From Solimonas sp047605265 (GTDB lineage Bacteria > Pseudomonadota > Gammaproteobacteria > Nevskiales > Nevskiaceae): a stretch of 64,000 nt of DNA. The stretch is from positions 31,704 to 95,703 of the forward strand of contig JASGFY010000005.1 of the NCBI GenBank assembly GCA_047605265.1. The letters are read 5' to 3'. The notes under the pieces were generated by a model, which saw only the letters and a list, made by a program, of their open reading frames with translations, was not told the origin of the DNA and did no database searches. This document shows, piece by piece, positions 33,505 to 43,753 of this stretch. Within the stretch, counting starts at the first letter, position 1; each line of letters begins with the position of its first letter. The position numbers and the translations under genes were made by a program.

Positions 33505-34232
33505 GCGCATCGACGCTGTCCGCCTACGCGCTGGTCAAGCGCTTCAAGAAGCGCACCGTCGTGCGCGACGTCTCGCTGACCGTGTCGAGCGGCGAGATCG
33601 TCGGCCTGCTCGGGCCGAACGGCGCCGGCAAGACCACATCCTTCTACATGATCGTCGGCCTCGTGCCCGCCGACGGCGGGCGCATCGAACTCGACGGCCG
33701 CGACATCACCGGCCTGCCGATGCACGGCCGCGCGCGCCTCGGCGTCGGCTACCTGCCGCAGGAGGCGAGCGTGTTCCGCAAGCTGTCGGTCAAGGACAAC
33801 ATCCTCGCCATCCTCGAACTGCGCAAGGATCTCGGCGCCGCACAGCGCGAGGCCGAGCTCGAACGCCTGCTCGGCGAGCTGCACATCACGCACATCCGCG
33901 ATGCCGAGGGCCAGGCGCTGTCCGGCGGCGAGCGCCGCCGCGTCGAGATCGCCCGCGCGCTCGCCGCCGACCCGCGCTTCATTCTGCTCGACGAGCCGTT
34001 CGCCGGCGTCGATCCGATCGCCGTCGGCGACATCCAGCAGATTGTCCATCACCTCAAGGAACGCGGCATCGGCGTGCTGATCACCGATCACAACGTCCGC
34101 GAAACGCTGTCGCTATGCGAGCGTGCCTACATCCTCGCCGAAGGTCAGGTCATCGCCGAAGGGTCACCGGACACGCTGCTGAGCAACGAGACCGTGCGCC
34201 GGGTTTATCTGGGCGAGCAGTTCCGTTTATGA
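33501..34232 (+). CDS. lptB: LPS export ABC transporter ATPase LptB
   Basis: LptB is the ATPase that powers LPS extraction with LptFG. The protein has 243 residues (E. coli 241). Motifs are Walker A GPNGAGKTT, Q-loop LPQEASVFRKLSV, signature LSGGERRR, Walker B FILLDEPFAGVDP and switch TDHNVRET. The start is a rare TTG at 33501 overlapping the lptA stop as TTGA, which gives the expected N-terminus (SASTLSAYALVKRFK). The rpoN gene that usually follows lptB in gammaproteobacteria is absent here. Confidence 0.95.
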   Translation: MSASTLSAYALVKRFKKRTVVRDVSLTVSSGEIVGLLGPNGAGKTTSFYMIVGLVPADGGRIELDGRDITGLPMHGRARLGVGYLPQEASVFRKLSVKDNILAILELRKDLGAAQREAELERLLGELHITHIRDAEGQALSGGERRRVEIARALAADPRFILLDEPFAGVDPIAVGDIQQIVHHLKERGIGVLITDHNVRETLSLCERAYILAEGQVIAEGSPDTLLSNETVRRVYLGEQFRL

Positions 34233-34300
34233 GACTTGCCGCCGGCATCGCCAGCGACGCGGCGGCCCCCGGGCCGCGTTCCATACGGCGACCCGTACAG

Positions 34301-34306
34301 CGATAA
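34301..34306 (+). promoter_or_regulatory. Possible -10 element upstream of the metallopeptidase gene
   Basis: GATAAT (five of six matches) lies about 54 bases before the GTG at 34360, in the 127-base gap after lptB. No -35 is evident. It would separate the metallopeptidase-DUF421 pair from the lpt operon. Confidence 0.3.
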
Positions 34307-34359
34307 TTCATCCTGGCCCCGATGACCAGACGCCAAAACCCACGCGCGCGGAAGTCGCC

Positions 34360-35418
34360 GTGAAAATCTTCCGTTGCGATCATTGCGGCCAGCTGATCTT
34401 TTTCGAAAACTCGTTCTGCACGCGCTGCGGCCGCACGCTGGCGTTCCTGCCGGGCCGCCGGCGCATGGCGGCGCTGGAAGCGGCCGGCGACGGGCGCTGG
34501 CGCGTCGCCACGCGCAGCGGTCGCGGCGCCGTCTACCGCCTGTGCCGCAACTACCACACCGAGAACGTCTGCAACTGGGCGCTGCCGGCTAGCGATCCGC
34601 ACGAGCTGTGCGCATCGTGCCGCCTGACGCGCACCCTGCCCGACCTGTCGGTCGCGGGGCACGCACAGTCCTGGTACCGGCTCGAGGTCGCCAAGCGGCG
34701 CCTGCTGTACAGCCTCATCGAGCTGCGCCTGCCGATCAAGAACCGCATCGAGGACCCGCGGCGCGGACTCACGTTCGATTTCCTCGCCGACACGCCCGCT
34801 CCCGGCGGCGCCGTGATGACCGGCCATGCCGACGGCGTCATCACCATCAACGTCGCCGAGGCCGACGACCCGGAGCGCGAGAAGCGCCGCGTGGCGATGC
34901 ACGAGCCGTACCGCACGCTGCTCGGCCACTTCCGCCACGAGATCGGCCATTACTACTGGGATCGCCTGATCGCCGGCTCGCCGCGCCTCGACGCGTTCCG
35001 CGAACGCTTCGGCGACGAACGCGACGACTACGCGCAGGCGCTGCAACGGCACTACGGACGCGTCGACGACGGCCGCTGGCAGATCGCCTACGTCAGCCAT
35101 TACGCGAGCAGCCATCCCTGGGAAGACTGGGCCGAAACCTGGGCGCACTATCTGCACATCACCGACACGCTGCAGACGGCGGCGGCCTGCGGCCTGTCGC
35201 TGCGCGACGTGCCCCTGCCCGGCGCCGGCGAGCTGCCGCGCCGCGTGCGCGGCTCGTTCGATGCGCTGTTCGAGCGCTGGCTGCCGCTGACCTTCGCGCT
35301 CAACAATCTGAACCGCGGCCTCGGCCAGCCCGACGCGTATCCGTTCGTGCTGTCGCAGGCGGCGATCGACAAACTACGCTTCGTGCACGACAGCATCGCA
35401 TGGCGGGAGAAGACCTGA
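34360..35418 (+). CDS. Putative zinc-binding metallopeptidase with N-terminal zinc ribbon
   Basis: The 352-residue cytoplasmic protein has no signal peptide. It starts with a zinc ribbon of four cysteines in CDHCGQLIFF and CTRCGRTL (about residues 6-26), and further cysteines follow at CRNYH, VCNWA and CASCR. A conserved HEIGHYYWDRL motif (HExxH) at about 195-205 provides the zinc protease signature, with SSHPWEDWAETWAHYLHI downstream as a likely third-ligand region. This matches a widespread uncharacterised family annotated as putative zinc-binding metallopeptidases. The substrate is unknown. GTG start; the stop overlaps the DUF421 start. Confidence 0.85.
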   Translation: MKIFRCDHCGQLIFFENSFCTRCGRTLAFLPGRRRMAALEAAGDGRWRVATRSGRGAVYRLCRNYHTENVCNWALPASDPHELCASCRLTRTLPDLSVAGHAQSWYRLEVAKRRLLYSLIELRLPIKNRIEDPRRGLTFDFLADTPAPGGAVMTGHADGVITINVAEADDPEREKRRVAMHEPYRTLLGHFRHEIGHYYWDRLIAGSPRLDAFRERFGDERDDYAQALQRHYGRVDDGRWQIAYVSHYASSHPWEDWAETWAHYLHITDTLQTAAACGLSLRDVPLPGAGELPRRVRGSFDALFERWLPLTFALNNLNRGLGQPDAYPFVLSQAAIDKLRFVHDSIAWREKT

Positions 35419-35963
35419 TGAGCAAACTCTGGAGCATCGACTGGCATGCCTTGTTCGTGCCCAGCGGGTCGCTCGCCGAGATCGTGCTGCGCGGCACGCT
35501 GATCTACCTGTTCCTGTTCACGCTGATGCGCGTGCTGCATCGCGAGGCCGGGCAATTCAACATCGCCGACCTGCTGGTCGTCGTCATCATCGCCGACGCC
35601 GCGCAGAACGGCATGGCCGGCACCTACAACTCGGTGACCGAAGGCGTCGTGCTGATCGCCACCATCGTCGCCTGGGATTTCACGCTCGACTGGGCGACGT
35701 TCCGCTTCGCCGCCGTGCGCCGCCTCGTACAGCCGCAGTCGGTCGCGCTGATCCGCGACGGCAACATCCAGTGGCGCGCGATGCGCCGCGAGCTGATCAC
35801 CGAGACCGAGCTGATGGGCCGCCTGCACCAGGACGGCCTGCAGAACGTCGAGGACGTCTACCGCTGCTACGTCGAGGCGGACGGCAAGCTCAGCGTGATC
35901 AGCTTTGAGCAGGCGAAAGCGAATGCAGGGCGCCAGCAGGCCCGCGAGCGCCGCCAACGCTGA
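35418..35963 (+). CDS. DUF421 (YetF/YdfR-like) membrane protein
   Basis: The 181-residue protein has three predicted transmembrane segments (about 18-105, including LIYLFLFTLMRVL and LLVVVIIADAAQN). A cytoplasmic C-terminal domain follows (SVALIRDGNIQWRAMRRELIT and VEDVYRCYVEADGKLSVI), typical of DUF421. Family members are linked to spore germination in Bacillus and to unknown roles elsewhere. The start ATG shares a base with the metallopeptidase stop (TGATG), so the two are co-translated. Confidence 0.88.
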   Translation: MSKLWSIDWHALFVPSGSLAEIVLRGTLIYLFLFTLMRVLHREAGQFNIADLLVVVIIADAAQNGMAGTYNSVTEGVVLIATIVAWDFTLDWATFRFAAVRRLVQPQSVALIRDGNIQWRAMRRELITETELMGRLHQDGLQNVEDVYRCYVEADGKLSVISFEQAKANAGRQQARERRQR

Positions 35964-36182
35964 CGGTGCGACGGCTCACATCGTTTTCACGAGCCCCCAG
36001 CGCTGATCGGGAATCCAGGCGTTCGCGAAGAAATTCAGGTACCGGCGGCATCACAACAAAAACTCAGCCGACGCGCGTTGAGTCGCCGGCGCGAGCAGGC
36101 CCGAGGTCGCGGCTGCCGCGCGCAGTTGTGCTAATGCACAGCGAGCACGGCGGGCGCGAGATCGGGCCGCGCAGCAGGCGAA
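35964..36182. other. Intergenic stretch between convergent DUF421 and argG genes
   Basis: This 219-base gap separates convergent genes. No gene is supportable here. The only structure noticed is a weak inverted repeat TGTGC-TAAT-GCACA near 36127-36140, without a T-run. Confidence 0.4.
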
Positions 36183-37406
<1,224 letters not shown>

Positions 37407-37490
37407 GGTCGTCAGACAAACGGAAGGCAGGGAGAGCGGATGCGGCGCGCGGCGGGGACCGCCGGCCGATTCGGCGCGCGATTATAGTGC

Positions 37491-37496
37491 CGTCGG
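37491..37496 (-). promoter_or_regulatory. Consensus -10 TATAAT upstream of argG
   Basis: A perfect TATAAT on the minus strand lies 84 bases before the argG ATG. The predicted leader is about 77 bases. The -35 region is GC-rich and not recognisable, so an activator or ArgR-type control is possible but not shown. Confidence 0.5.
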
Positions 37497-37611
37497 CATT
37501 GCGGCGCGGAGGCTCGACGGGCGGCAGGATCGGGCCGGCGCGCGAAGCGGCGGCCGAAGCCGGGTATCATGCACAACCCCGATCCGCCCTTCACGCCAAC
37601 AGGAGAGTCCA

Positions 37612-38076
37612 GTGCCGACAGCGGTCAAGCCGATTCCCGACGGCTTTCATGCGGCGACGCCATACCTGACGGTGCGCGGCGCGGCGCGGGCGCTCGCGTT
37701 CTACAAGGTCGCGTTCGGCGCCGTCGAGACCCTTCGCATCGGCAGCGACGCGCAGATCGGCCACGCCGAATTCCGCATCGGCGATGCCCCGATCATGCTC
37801 GCCGACGAATACCCGGACCTGGACATCAAGAGCCCGCAGACCTACGGCGGCTCGCCGGTGACGATCCATCTGTACGTCGCCGACGTCGACGCCTTCGCGG
37901 CGCGCGCCGTCGCTGCCGGCCTGCGCGTCGTGCGGCCGGTCGAGGATCAGTGCTATGGCGATCGCGGCGGCAAGTTCGTCGATCCGTTCGGCCACGTCTG
38001 GTGGCTGGCGACGCGCAAGGAGAATCTCTCGAACGAGGAAATCCGGCAGCGCGCCAAAGCGGCTTTCGGCGGCTGA
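37612..38076 (+). CDS. VOC (glyoxalase/bleomycin-resistance-like) family protein
   Basis: The 154-residue protein has paired beta-alpha-beta-beta-beta modules of the VOC fold, close to PhnB/YcdG-like members: FHAATPYLTVRGAARALAFY, GHAEFRIGDAPIMLADE, and DQCYGDRGGKFVDPFGHVWWLAT. These proteins bind a divalent metal and act on small molecules; the function is not predictable. The start GTG 37612 has a good AGGAGA ribosome site six bases upstream, preferred over the open frame from 37378. Confidence 0.88.
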   Translation: MPTAVKPIPDGFHAATPYLTVRGAARALAFYKVAFGAVETLRIGSDAQIGHAEFRIGDAPIMLADEYPDLDIKSPQTYGGSPVTIHLYVADVDAFAARAVAAGLRVVRPVEDQCYGDRGGKFVDPFGHVWWLATRKENLSNEEIRQRAKAAFGG

Positions 38077-38108
38077 CCGCGCCCCAGGAGAGTTCGAGTA
38101 CCACCGCG

Positions 38109-38837
38109 ATGGCTGCCAGCAGCGAAACGCTCGCCGGAAATTCCGAAGGGACCTCCGAGCAGAAGAAGCCCAAGATCGGACACCGCTTCCGCGGCTTCCT
38201 GCCGGTCGTCGTCGACGTCGAGACCGGCGGCTTCAACGCACAGACCGACGCGCTGCTCGAGATCGCCGCGGTGATCCTCGGCGTCGACGAGCAGGGCAAT
38301 CTGGTGCGCAAGGAAACCTCGTTCGCGCACGTCACGCCGTTCGCCGGCGCCAACATCGAGAAGGCAGCGCTCGAAATCACCGGCATCCGCATCGACAGCC
38401 CGCTGCGGCTGGCGTTGCCGGAGCGCGAGGCGCTCGACCACATCTTCCGCCCGGTGCGCCGCGCCGTCTCCGAGAACGGCTGCACGCGCGCCATCCTGGT
38501 CGGTCACAACGCGCATTTCGACCTCGGCTTCATCAACGCCGCGGTCGCGCGCACCGGCTACAAGCGCAACCCCTTCCACCCGTTCAGCGTCTTCGACACG
38601 GCGACGCTGGCCGGCGCGGCGCTCGGCCAGACGGTGTTGGCGCGCGCTTTGCACGCGACACGGCTGGGCTACGATGCCGAATCGGCGCATTCGGCCATCT
38701 ACGACGCGGAGAAGACGGCGGACCTGTTCTGCCTGCTCGTCAACCGCATGCGCCCGCTGTTTGAACAATCGTCGGCGGCCATGGCCGCCGATGTGGCCCG
38801 GGACTCCGCCCTCAACGCAAAAAACGACGGAACGTGA
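38109..38837 (+). CDS. rnt: Ribonuclease T
   Basis: RNase T is a DEDDh 3'-5' exonuclease that trims tRNA and other stable RNA ends. The protein has 242 residues (E. coli 215) with extra length at both ends. Exo I is VVVDVETGGFN, exo II VGHNAHFDLGFI, and exo III HSAIYDAEKTADLF with the catalytic His. The stop overlaps the beginning of opgG. Confidence 0.95.
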   Translation: MAASSETLAGNSEGTSEQKKPKIGHRFRGFLPVVVDVETGGFNAQTDALLEIAAVILGVDEQGNLVRKETSFAHVTPFAGANIEKAALEITGIRIDSPLRLALPEREALDHIFRPVRRAVSENGCTRAILVGHNAHFDLGFINAAVARTGYKRNPFHPFSVFDTATLAGAALGQTVLARALHATRLGYDAESAHSAIYDAEKTADLFCLLVNRMRPLFEQSSAAMAADVARDSALNAKNDGT

Positions 38838-40348
38838 TGGCACGCAAAGCTTTGTTCGGCACGCTGCTGGCGCTGATGACCGCCAGCCACGCGGCGTTCG
38901 CATTCGATTTCAACGACGTCGCGCACCGCGCCAAGGGTCTGGCCGGCAAGCCGTTCGAACGGCCCGACGCGCAGCTGCCGAAGCCGCTGACCGATCTCAA
39001 CTACGACCAGTACAAGGAGATCCGGTATCGCCCCGAGAAGGCGCTGTGGCGCGGCAACAAGCTGCCGTTCGAAATGCAGTTCTATCACCCGGGCCTGTAC
39101 TTCAACCAGATCATCAAGATGAATCTGATCACGGCCGACGGCGTGCACAAGATTCCGTTCCAGCCGGAGAACTTCGACTACGGCCGCAACAACATCGATC
39201 CCGGCAGCCTGCGCGATCTCGGCTTCGCCGGCTTTCGCGTGCACTACCCGCTCAACGACAAGGCCGTCAAGGACGAGCTGATCGCCTTCCAGGGCGCCAG
39301 TTATTTCCGCGCGCTCGGCAAGAACCAGATCTACGGCGAATCGGCCCGCGGGCTGGCGATCGACACCGGCGAGCTGTCCGGCGAGGAGTTCCCGGTGTTC
39401 CGCGAGTTCTGGATCGAGTGGCCGCGCCTCGAGGACCAGTCCATCACGATCTACGCGCTGCTCGATTCGCGCCGCGTCACCGGCGCCTACCGCTTCAAGG
39501 TCAAGCCGGGCGACTCGACGGCGACCGAGATCAAGGCACGCCTGTATTTCCGCGACGCCATCGGCAAGCTCGGTATCGCGCCACTGACCAGCATGTTCCT
39601 TTACGCCTCGCACCAGCCGTCGCAGAGCGAAGACTATCGGCCGGAGGTGCACGACTCCGAAGGCCTGTCGGTGCAGACCGACAACGAATGGATCTGGCGC
39701 CCGCTGGTCAACCCGAAACGCCTGCTGATCACCTCGTTCGGCGCCACCAATCCGCGCGGCTTCGGCCTGATGCAGCGCGACCGCGACTTCGAGCATTACG
39801 AAGACCTGGACACGCGCTACGACCGCAAGCCCAGCGTCTGGATCGTGCCCAAGGGCGACTGGGGCCGCGGCCGCGTCGAGCTGGTGCAGATCCCGACCCG
39901 GGACGCGACCAATGACAATGTCGTCGCCTACTGGGTGCCGGAGCAGGCGCCGCAGGCCGGCGGCACGCTGGACCTCGAGTACACGCTGTTCTGGCAGGCC
40001 GACAACGAGACCAAGCCGCCGCTGGCCTGGATCGCGCAGACGCGTCGCGGCCGCGGCTGGAACAAGGATCCGGACGGCACTTATCGCTACGTCGTCGACT
40101 TCCAGGGCGGCCCGCTCGACTTCCTCAAGCCTGACCAGAAGCCGGTCGCCGGCCTGTGGATCAACGACAACGGCGAGATTCTCGAGCGCCAGATCGTCAA
40201 GAACGACGCCACCGGCGGCTGGCGGGTGATCATGCGCGTGCGCCGCACGGACGACTCCAGGCCGATGGAGATGCGCGCCGTGCTGCGCAATGGCGACGAC
40301 AACATTTCCGAAACCTGGGCCTACATCCTGCCGCCCGAACCGCGCTGA
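38837..40348 (+). CDS. opgG: Glucan biosynthesis protein OpgG
   Basis: OpgG is a periplasmic protein needed for making osmoregulated periplasmic glucans (branching or backbone processing). The protein has 503 residues (E. coli 511). It has a signal peptide ending ASHAAFA, then the MdoG domain beginning FDFNDVAHRAKGLAGKPF, with FRVHYPLN, GASYFRALGKNQIYGESARGLAIDT and FREFWIEWP. ATG 38837 is used; GTG 38834 directly before it is an equivalent start overlapping the rnt stop. OpgH is encoded downstream. Confidence 0.96.
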   Translation: MARKALFGTLLALMTASHAAFAFDFNDVAHRAKGLAGKPFERPDAQLPKPLTDLNYDQYKEIRYRPEKALWRGNKLPFEMQFYHPGLYFNQIIKMNLITADGVHKIPFQPENFDYGRNNIDPGSLRDLGFAGFRVHYPLNDKAVKDELIAFQGASYFRALGKNQIYGESARGLAIDTGELSGEEFPVFREFWIEWPRLEDQSITIYALLDSRRVTGAYRFKVKPGDSTATEIKARLYFRDAIGKLGIAPLTSMFLYASHQPSQSEDYRPEVHDSEGLSVQTDNEWIWRPLVNPKRLLITSFGATNPRGFGLMQRDRDFEHYEDLDTRYDRKPSVWIVPKGDWGRGRVELVQIPTRDATNDNVVAYWVPEQAPQAGGTLDLEYTLFWQADNETKPPLAWIAQTRRGRGWNKDPDGTYRYVVDFQGGPLDFLKPDQKPVAGLWINDNGEILERQIVKNDATGGWRVIMRVRRTDDSRPMEMRAVLRNGDDNISETWAYILPPEPR

Positions 40349-40430
40349 TCGTCGCGGTGCCGCCGGACGCGCGCCGCGGATTCATCGCCGCTCCAGTGCG
40401 CGTCGCCTCCGATGCGCGGATCGCACGCGG

Positions 40431-40454
40431 GACTCGGCAGCGGCGCGCCGAGTC
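40431..40454 (+). terminator. Hairpin with short T-run between opgG and opgH
   Basis: GACTCGGC and GCCGAGTC form a perfect 8-bp stem with an eight-base loop, followed by TTTACA. It lies in the 244-base opgG-opgH gap. It could attenuate read-through into opgH, but the T-run is only three bases, so termination is uncertain. Confidence 0.4.
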
Positions 40455-40592
40455 TTTACACTCGGGGGCTTGCGCCGCCACGGCTGCGCGGACCCGGAGC
40501 TTCGGCATCGCGCCGGCCGGCCGTCCGTCCAGCCGACGCCGCACCGTCACTGCCTTGTTTCGTCGTACCGTCCGCTACTACTCAGGGATCTC

Positions 40593-43166
40593 GTGAACCA
40601 GCTTGCCAGCCAGGTTGCCGGGCCGTTGCCCGGACCGCTCGCGGACTTGCCGCCGACGCTTGCGCCGCGCGTGCGCGACTACCTCGAACAGTTGCCGGAC
40701 GCCGCGCAGCGCCTCGTCCAGCCGGCGCTGGCGGCGCAGCTCGGGCGCGAGCCGGAAGCCTCCGACGATGCGCTGTTCGCGACCATCCACGCCACGCTCG
40801 CCAGCAGCGGCGACCGCGATCTCGATCTCGCGACGCTGCATTCCAGCCGCACGCGCCTGACGACCGGCCTGACGCCGACACTGCCCGGCGACGGCGATCT
40901 CGAGCGCTTACTGCAGCCGCCGGATTTCCACGCGCGCCTGGCCACGACGCCGCCGCTGGTACGCGCGTCGATGGCGCCAACGCCGTGGAACCACAACCCG
41001 GTCCGCCGCCTGTGGCGCTGGCTGGCGCGCCGCGCGCAGGGCGACGGCGCGGCGCTGACGCCACGCGGCGGCGCGATCCCCGAGCCGCCGAAGAGCAAGA
41101 CGCTCGGCCCCGCGCGGACGCGCTGGCGCTGGGCGGGCACCTGGCGGCGGCTGCTGCTGATCGCGCTGATCGCCGCGCAGACGGTCGGCGCCACGTACCT
41201 GATGTCCGCCGTGCTGCCGTACAAGGGCCGCCACTGGCTGGAGCTGACCAGCCTGTGCCTGTACGCCGTGCTGTTCGCCTGGATCTCGGCCGGCTTCTGG
41301 ACGGCGATCTTCGGCTTCCTCGTCCTGCTGACCGGCCGCGACAAATATTCGATCTCGGCGACCGCTGCGCCGGACACGCCGCTGGCGCCGGGCCGCAACA
41401 CGGCGATCCTCGTGCCGATCTGCAACGAGGACGTCGCCCGCGTGTTCGCCGGCCTGCGCGCCACCTACGATTCCGTGGTCCGCACCGGCCTGCGCGATTC
41501 GTTCGACTTCTACATCCTCTCCGACAGCGGCAAGGCCGACGCGCGCGCCGCCGAGGCCGCCGCCTGGCTGCACCTGTGCCGCGCGGTCGACGGCTTCGGC
41601 CGCATCTTCTATCGGCGCCGCATGCACCGCATCAAAAAGAAGTCGGGCAACGTCGCCGACTGGTGCCGGCGCTGGGGCAGCAAGTACCGGCACATGGTCA
41701 TCCTCGACGCCGACAGCGTGATGTCCGGCGAATGTCTGAAGCGCCTCGTGCAGCTGATGGAGGCCAACCCGAACGCCGGCATCATCCAGACCGCACCCAA
41801 GGCCGCCGGCCGCGAAACCCTGTACTCGCGCATCCAGCAGTTCGCGACGCGCGTCTACGGCCCGCTGTTCACCGCCGGCCTGCACTTCTGGCAGCTCGGC
41901 GAGAGCCACTACTGGGGCCACAACGCGATCATCCGCGTCGCGCCGTTCATGCAGCACTGCGCGCTCGGCCGCCTGCCGGGCAGCGGCGGCCTGTCCGGCG
42001 AAATCCTCTCGCACGACTTCGTCGAGGCCGCGCTGATGCGCCGGGCCGGCTGGAGCGTGTGGATCGCCTACGACCTGCCCGGCAGCTACGAGGAAATGCC
42101 GCCGACGCTGCTCGACGAGCTCAAGCGCGACCAGCGCTGGTGCCAGGGCAACCTGCAGAACTTCAAGCTGTTCTTCACCAGCGGCCTGCATCCGGCACAC
42201 CGCGCGGTGTTCATGACCGGCGTGATGGCCTACCTCTCGGCGCCGCTGTGGTTCGTCTACCTGGCGCTGTCGACAGCCCTGCTGTTCGTTTTCATGAAGA
42301 CGGAGCCGACCTACTTCACGCAGCCCTACCAGCTGTTCCCAAGCTGGCCGGAATGGCATCCGGAGTGGGCGATCCGCCTGTTCGCCGGCACCATGTCGCT
42401 GCTGTTCCTGCCGAAGATCCTGTCGGCGGTGCTGCTGATCGTCCGCCACAAGGTCGCGCGTCCTTACGGCGGCCGTCTGCGCCTGCTGATCAGTCTGTCC
42501 GCCGAGATGCTGTTCTCGGCGCTGCTCGCGCCGATCCGCATGCTGTTCCACACGCAGTACGTCGTCTCCGCGCTGCTTGGCATCCCGGTGCAGTGGAAGT
42601 CGCCGCCGCGCGAGGACGCCGCGACGCCGTGGAGCCAGGCCATCCTGCGCCACGGCGGCGGCACGCTGCTCGGCCTCGCCTGGCTCGGTCTCGTCTACTG
42701 GCTCAACCCGAAATTCCTGCCGTGGCTGCTGCCGGTCGCCGGCAGCCTCGTCATCGCGATCCCGCTCTCGGTCTGGAGCTCGCGCTCGTCGTTCGGCCGC
42801 TGGGCGCGCGTGCAGCGCCTGTTCCTGATTCCCGAGGAATCGCTCACGCCGCGCGAGCTGCGCTGGCTCAAGGCCGGCATGCGCCGCGCGCCGGACTATC
42901 CGGACTTCGTCCACGCCGCGCGCGCGCCGGCCGCGAACGCGCTGCTGACATTGATCGGCCGTCGCCGCGAGAAGCTCGGCAAGCGCGCCCAGCGCCAGTT
43001 GCTCAACCTCGCCGACGCCTGCGCCCGCCGCGACCCGGCGACGCTCAAGGACAACGAACGCAACGCCCTGCTGCTCGACGCCGCCGCCCTCGCGCGCCTG
43101 CACCGGCGGCTGTGGACGACGGACGACGCGCATCCGGGCTGGTTCGCGGCGGAACGCGCCGAGTAA
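40593..43166 (+). CDS. opgH: Glucans biosynthesis glucosyltransferase OpgH
   Basis: OpgH is a GT2 membrane glucosyltransferase that polymerises the beta-glucan backbone at the inner membrane and in E. coli also inhibits FtsZ in a UDP-glucose-dependent way. The protein has 857 residues (E. coli 847). It has an N-terminal cytoplasmic part, transmembrane segments near 195-260 and 545-720, and the GT domain with LVPICNEDVARVFAGL, VILDADSVMSG and KRDQRWCQGNLQNF (Q/RxxRW motif). GTG 40593 has a ribosome site AGGGA. The frame is open to 40290 but without family similarity. Confidence 0.94.
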   Translation: MNQLASQVAGPLPGPLADLPPTLAPRVRDYLEQLPDAAQRLVQPALAAQLGREPEASDDALFATIHATLASSGDRDLDLATLHSSRTRLTTGLTPTLPGDGDLERLLQPPDFHARLATTPPLVRASMAPTPWNHNPVRRLWRWLARRAQGDGAALTPRGGAIPEPPKSKTLGPARTRWRWAGTWRRLLLIALIAAQTVGATYLMSAVLPYKGRHWLELTSLCLYAVLFAWISAGFWTAIFGFLVLLTGRDKYSISATAAPDTPLAPGRNTAILVPICNEDVARVFAGLRATYDSVVRTGLRDSFDFYILSDSGKADARAAEAAAWLHLCRAVDGFGRIFYRRRMHRIKKKSGNVADWCRRWGSKYRHMVILDADSVMSGECLKRLVQLMEANPNAGIIQTAPKAAGRETLYSRIQQFATRVYGPLFTAGLHFWQLGESHYWGHNAIIRVAPFMQHCALGRLPGSGGLSGEILSHDFVEAALMRRAGWSVWIAYDLPGSYEEMPPTLLDELKRDQRWCQGNLQNFKLFFTSGLHPAHRAVFMTGVMAYLSAPLWFVYLALSTALLFVFMKTEPTYFTQPYQLFPSWPEWHPEWAIRLFAGTMSLLFLPKILSAVLLIVRHKVARPYGGRLRLLISLSAEMLFSALLAPIRMLFHTQYVVSALLGIPVQWKSPPREDAATPWSQAILRHGGGTLLGLAWLGLVYWLNPKFLPWLLPVAGSLVIAIPLSVWSSRSSFGRWARVQRLFLIPEESLTPRELRWLKAGMRRAPDYPDFVHAARAPAANALLTLIGRRREKLGKRAQRQLLNLADACARRDPATLKDNERNALLLDAAALARLHRRLWTTDDAHPGWFAAERAE

Positions 43167-43205
43167 GCGGGATCAATCCGCGCCGGGCAACATCAAACAT
43201 CCGCC

Positions 43206-43728
43206 GTGACGCTATCCGCAGTCATCCTTGCTTCTTCGAGGTCGGCCGGCAACACTCGGGACTTGGTTCGTCTGTGCTTCGCTGAAGAGGAGTGCTCGCT
43301 TGTCGATCTATCCCTTCTGCAGATCGGCTACTACTCATACGAATCCGCCAACAGCAACGACGACTTTCTCCCGACCATTCGCACCCTCCTGGCCCACGAT
43401 GCCTGGTTCATCGCAACCCCTCTCTATTGGTACACGATGAGCGCGCAGGCGAAGACCTTCATCGACCGTCTCACCGACCTGATTACGACAGAGCACAAGA
43501 TCGGCCGCAGTCTGAGGGGAAAATCGCTGGGCGTCATTTGCTCCGGTACCGACCCGGAGCTTCCGACTGGCTTCGCGGAGCCATTCGCGCTCACTGCGCA
43601 GTATTTGGGCATGCGCTTTCGAGATAGTCCACTACAGCCGCTACGGAGAGCACGGGCCCGTCTCAGCCACCGCCAGAAGCGCTGCTCAAGCCTATGTGCG
43701 CAACGCCTTGAGCGCCGATGTCGCCTAA
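43206..43728 (+). pseudogene. NAD(P)H-dependent oxidoreductase (flavodoxin fold), frameshifted
   Basis: The frame starts at GTG 43206 with a flavodoxin-like quinone or FMN reductase N-terminus (SAVILASSRSAGNTRDLVRL, ATPLYWYTMSAQAKTFIDRL, GKSLGVICSG). It stays clean to QYLGMRF. At a TTT run (43617-43619) the frame breaks: removing one T restores FEIVHYSRYGEHGPVSATARS and a natural stop at 43728, for about 173 residues. The region is visibly less GC-rich and uses different codons from the neighbours, suggesting acquisition. A sequencing error cannot be excluded. Confidence 0.8.
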
Positions 43729-43753
43729 GCCCCTTCGTCGGGCGCCGTTCATG

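Noticed and set aside
36127..36140. TGTGC-TAAT-GCACA as argG terminator
   Set aside because: The 5-bp stem is short and no T-run follows on the minus strand.
40412..43285. 957-codon open frame on the plus strand in opgH
   Set aside because: It is out of frame with opgH, which has clear transmembrane and glycosyltransferase motifs. The alternative translation is low-complexity Arg/Ala/Pro.
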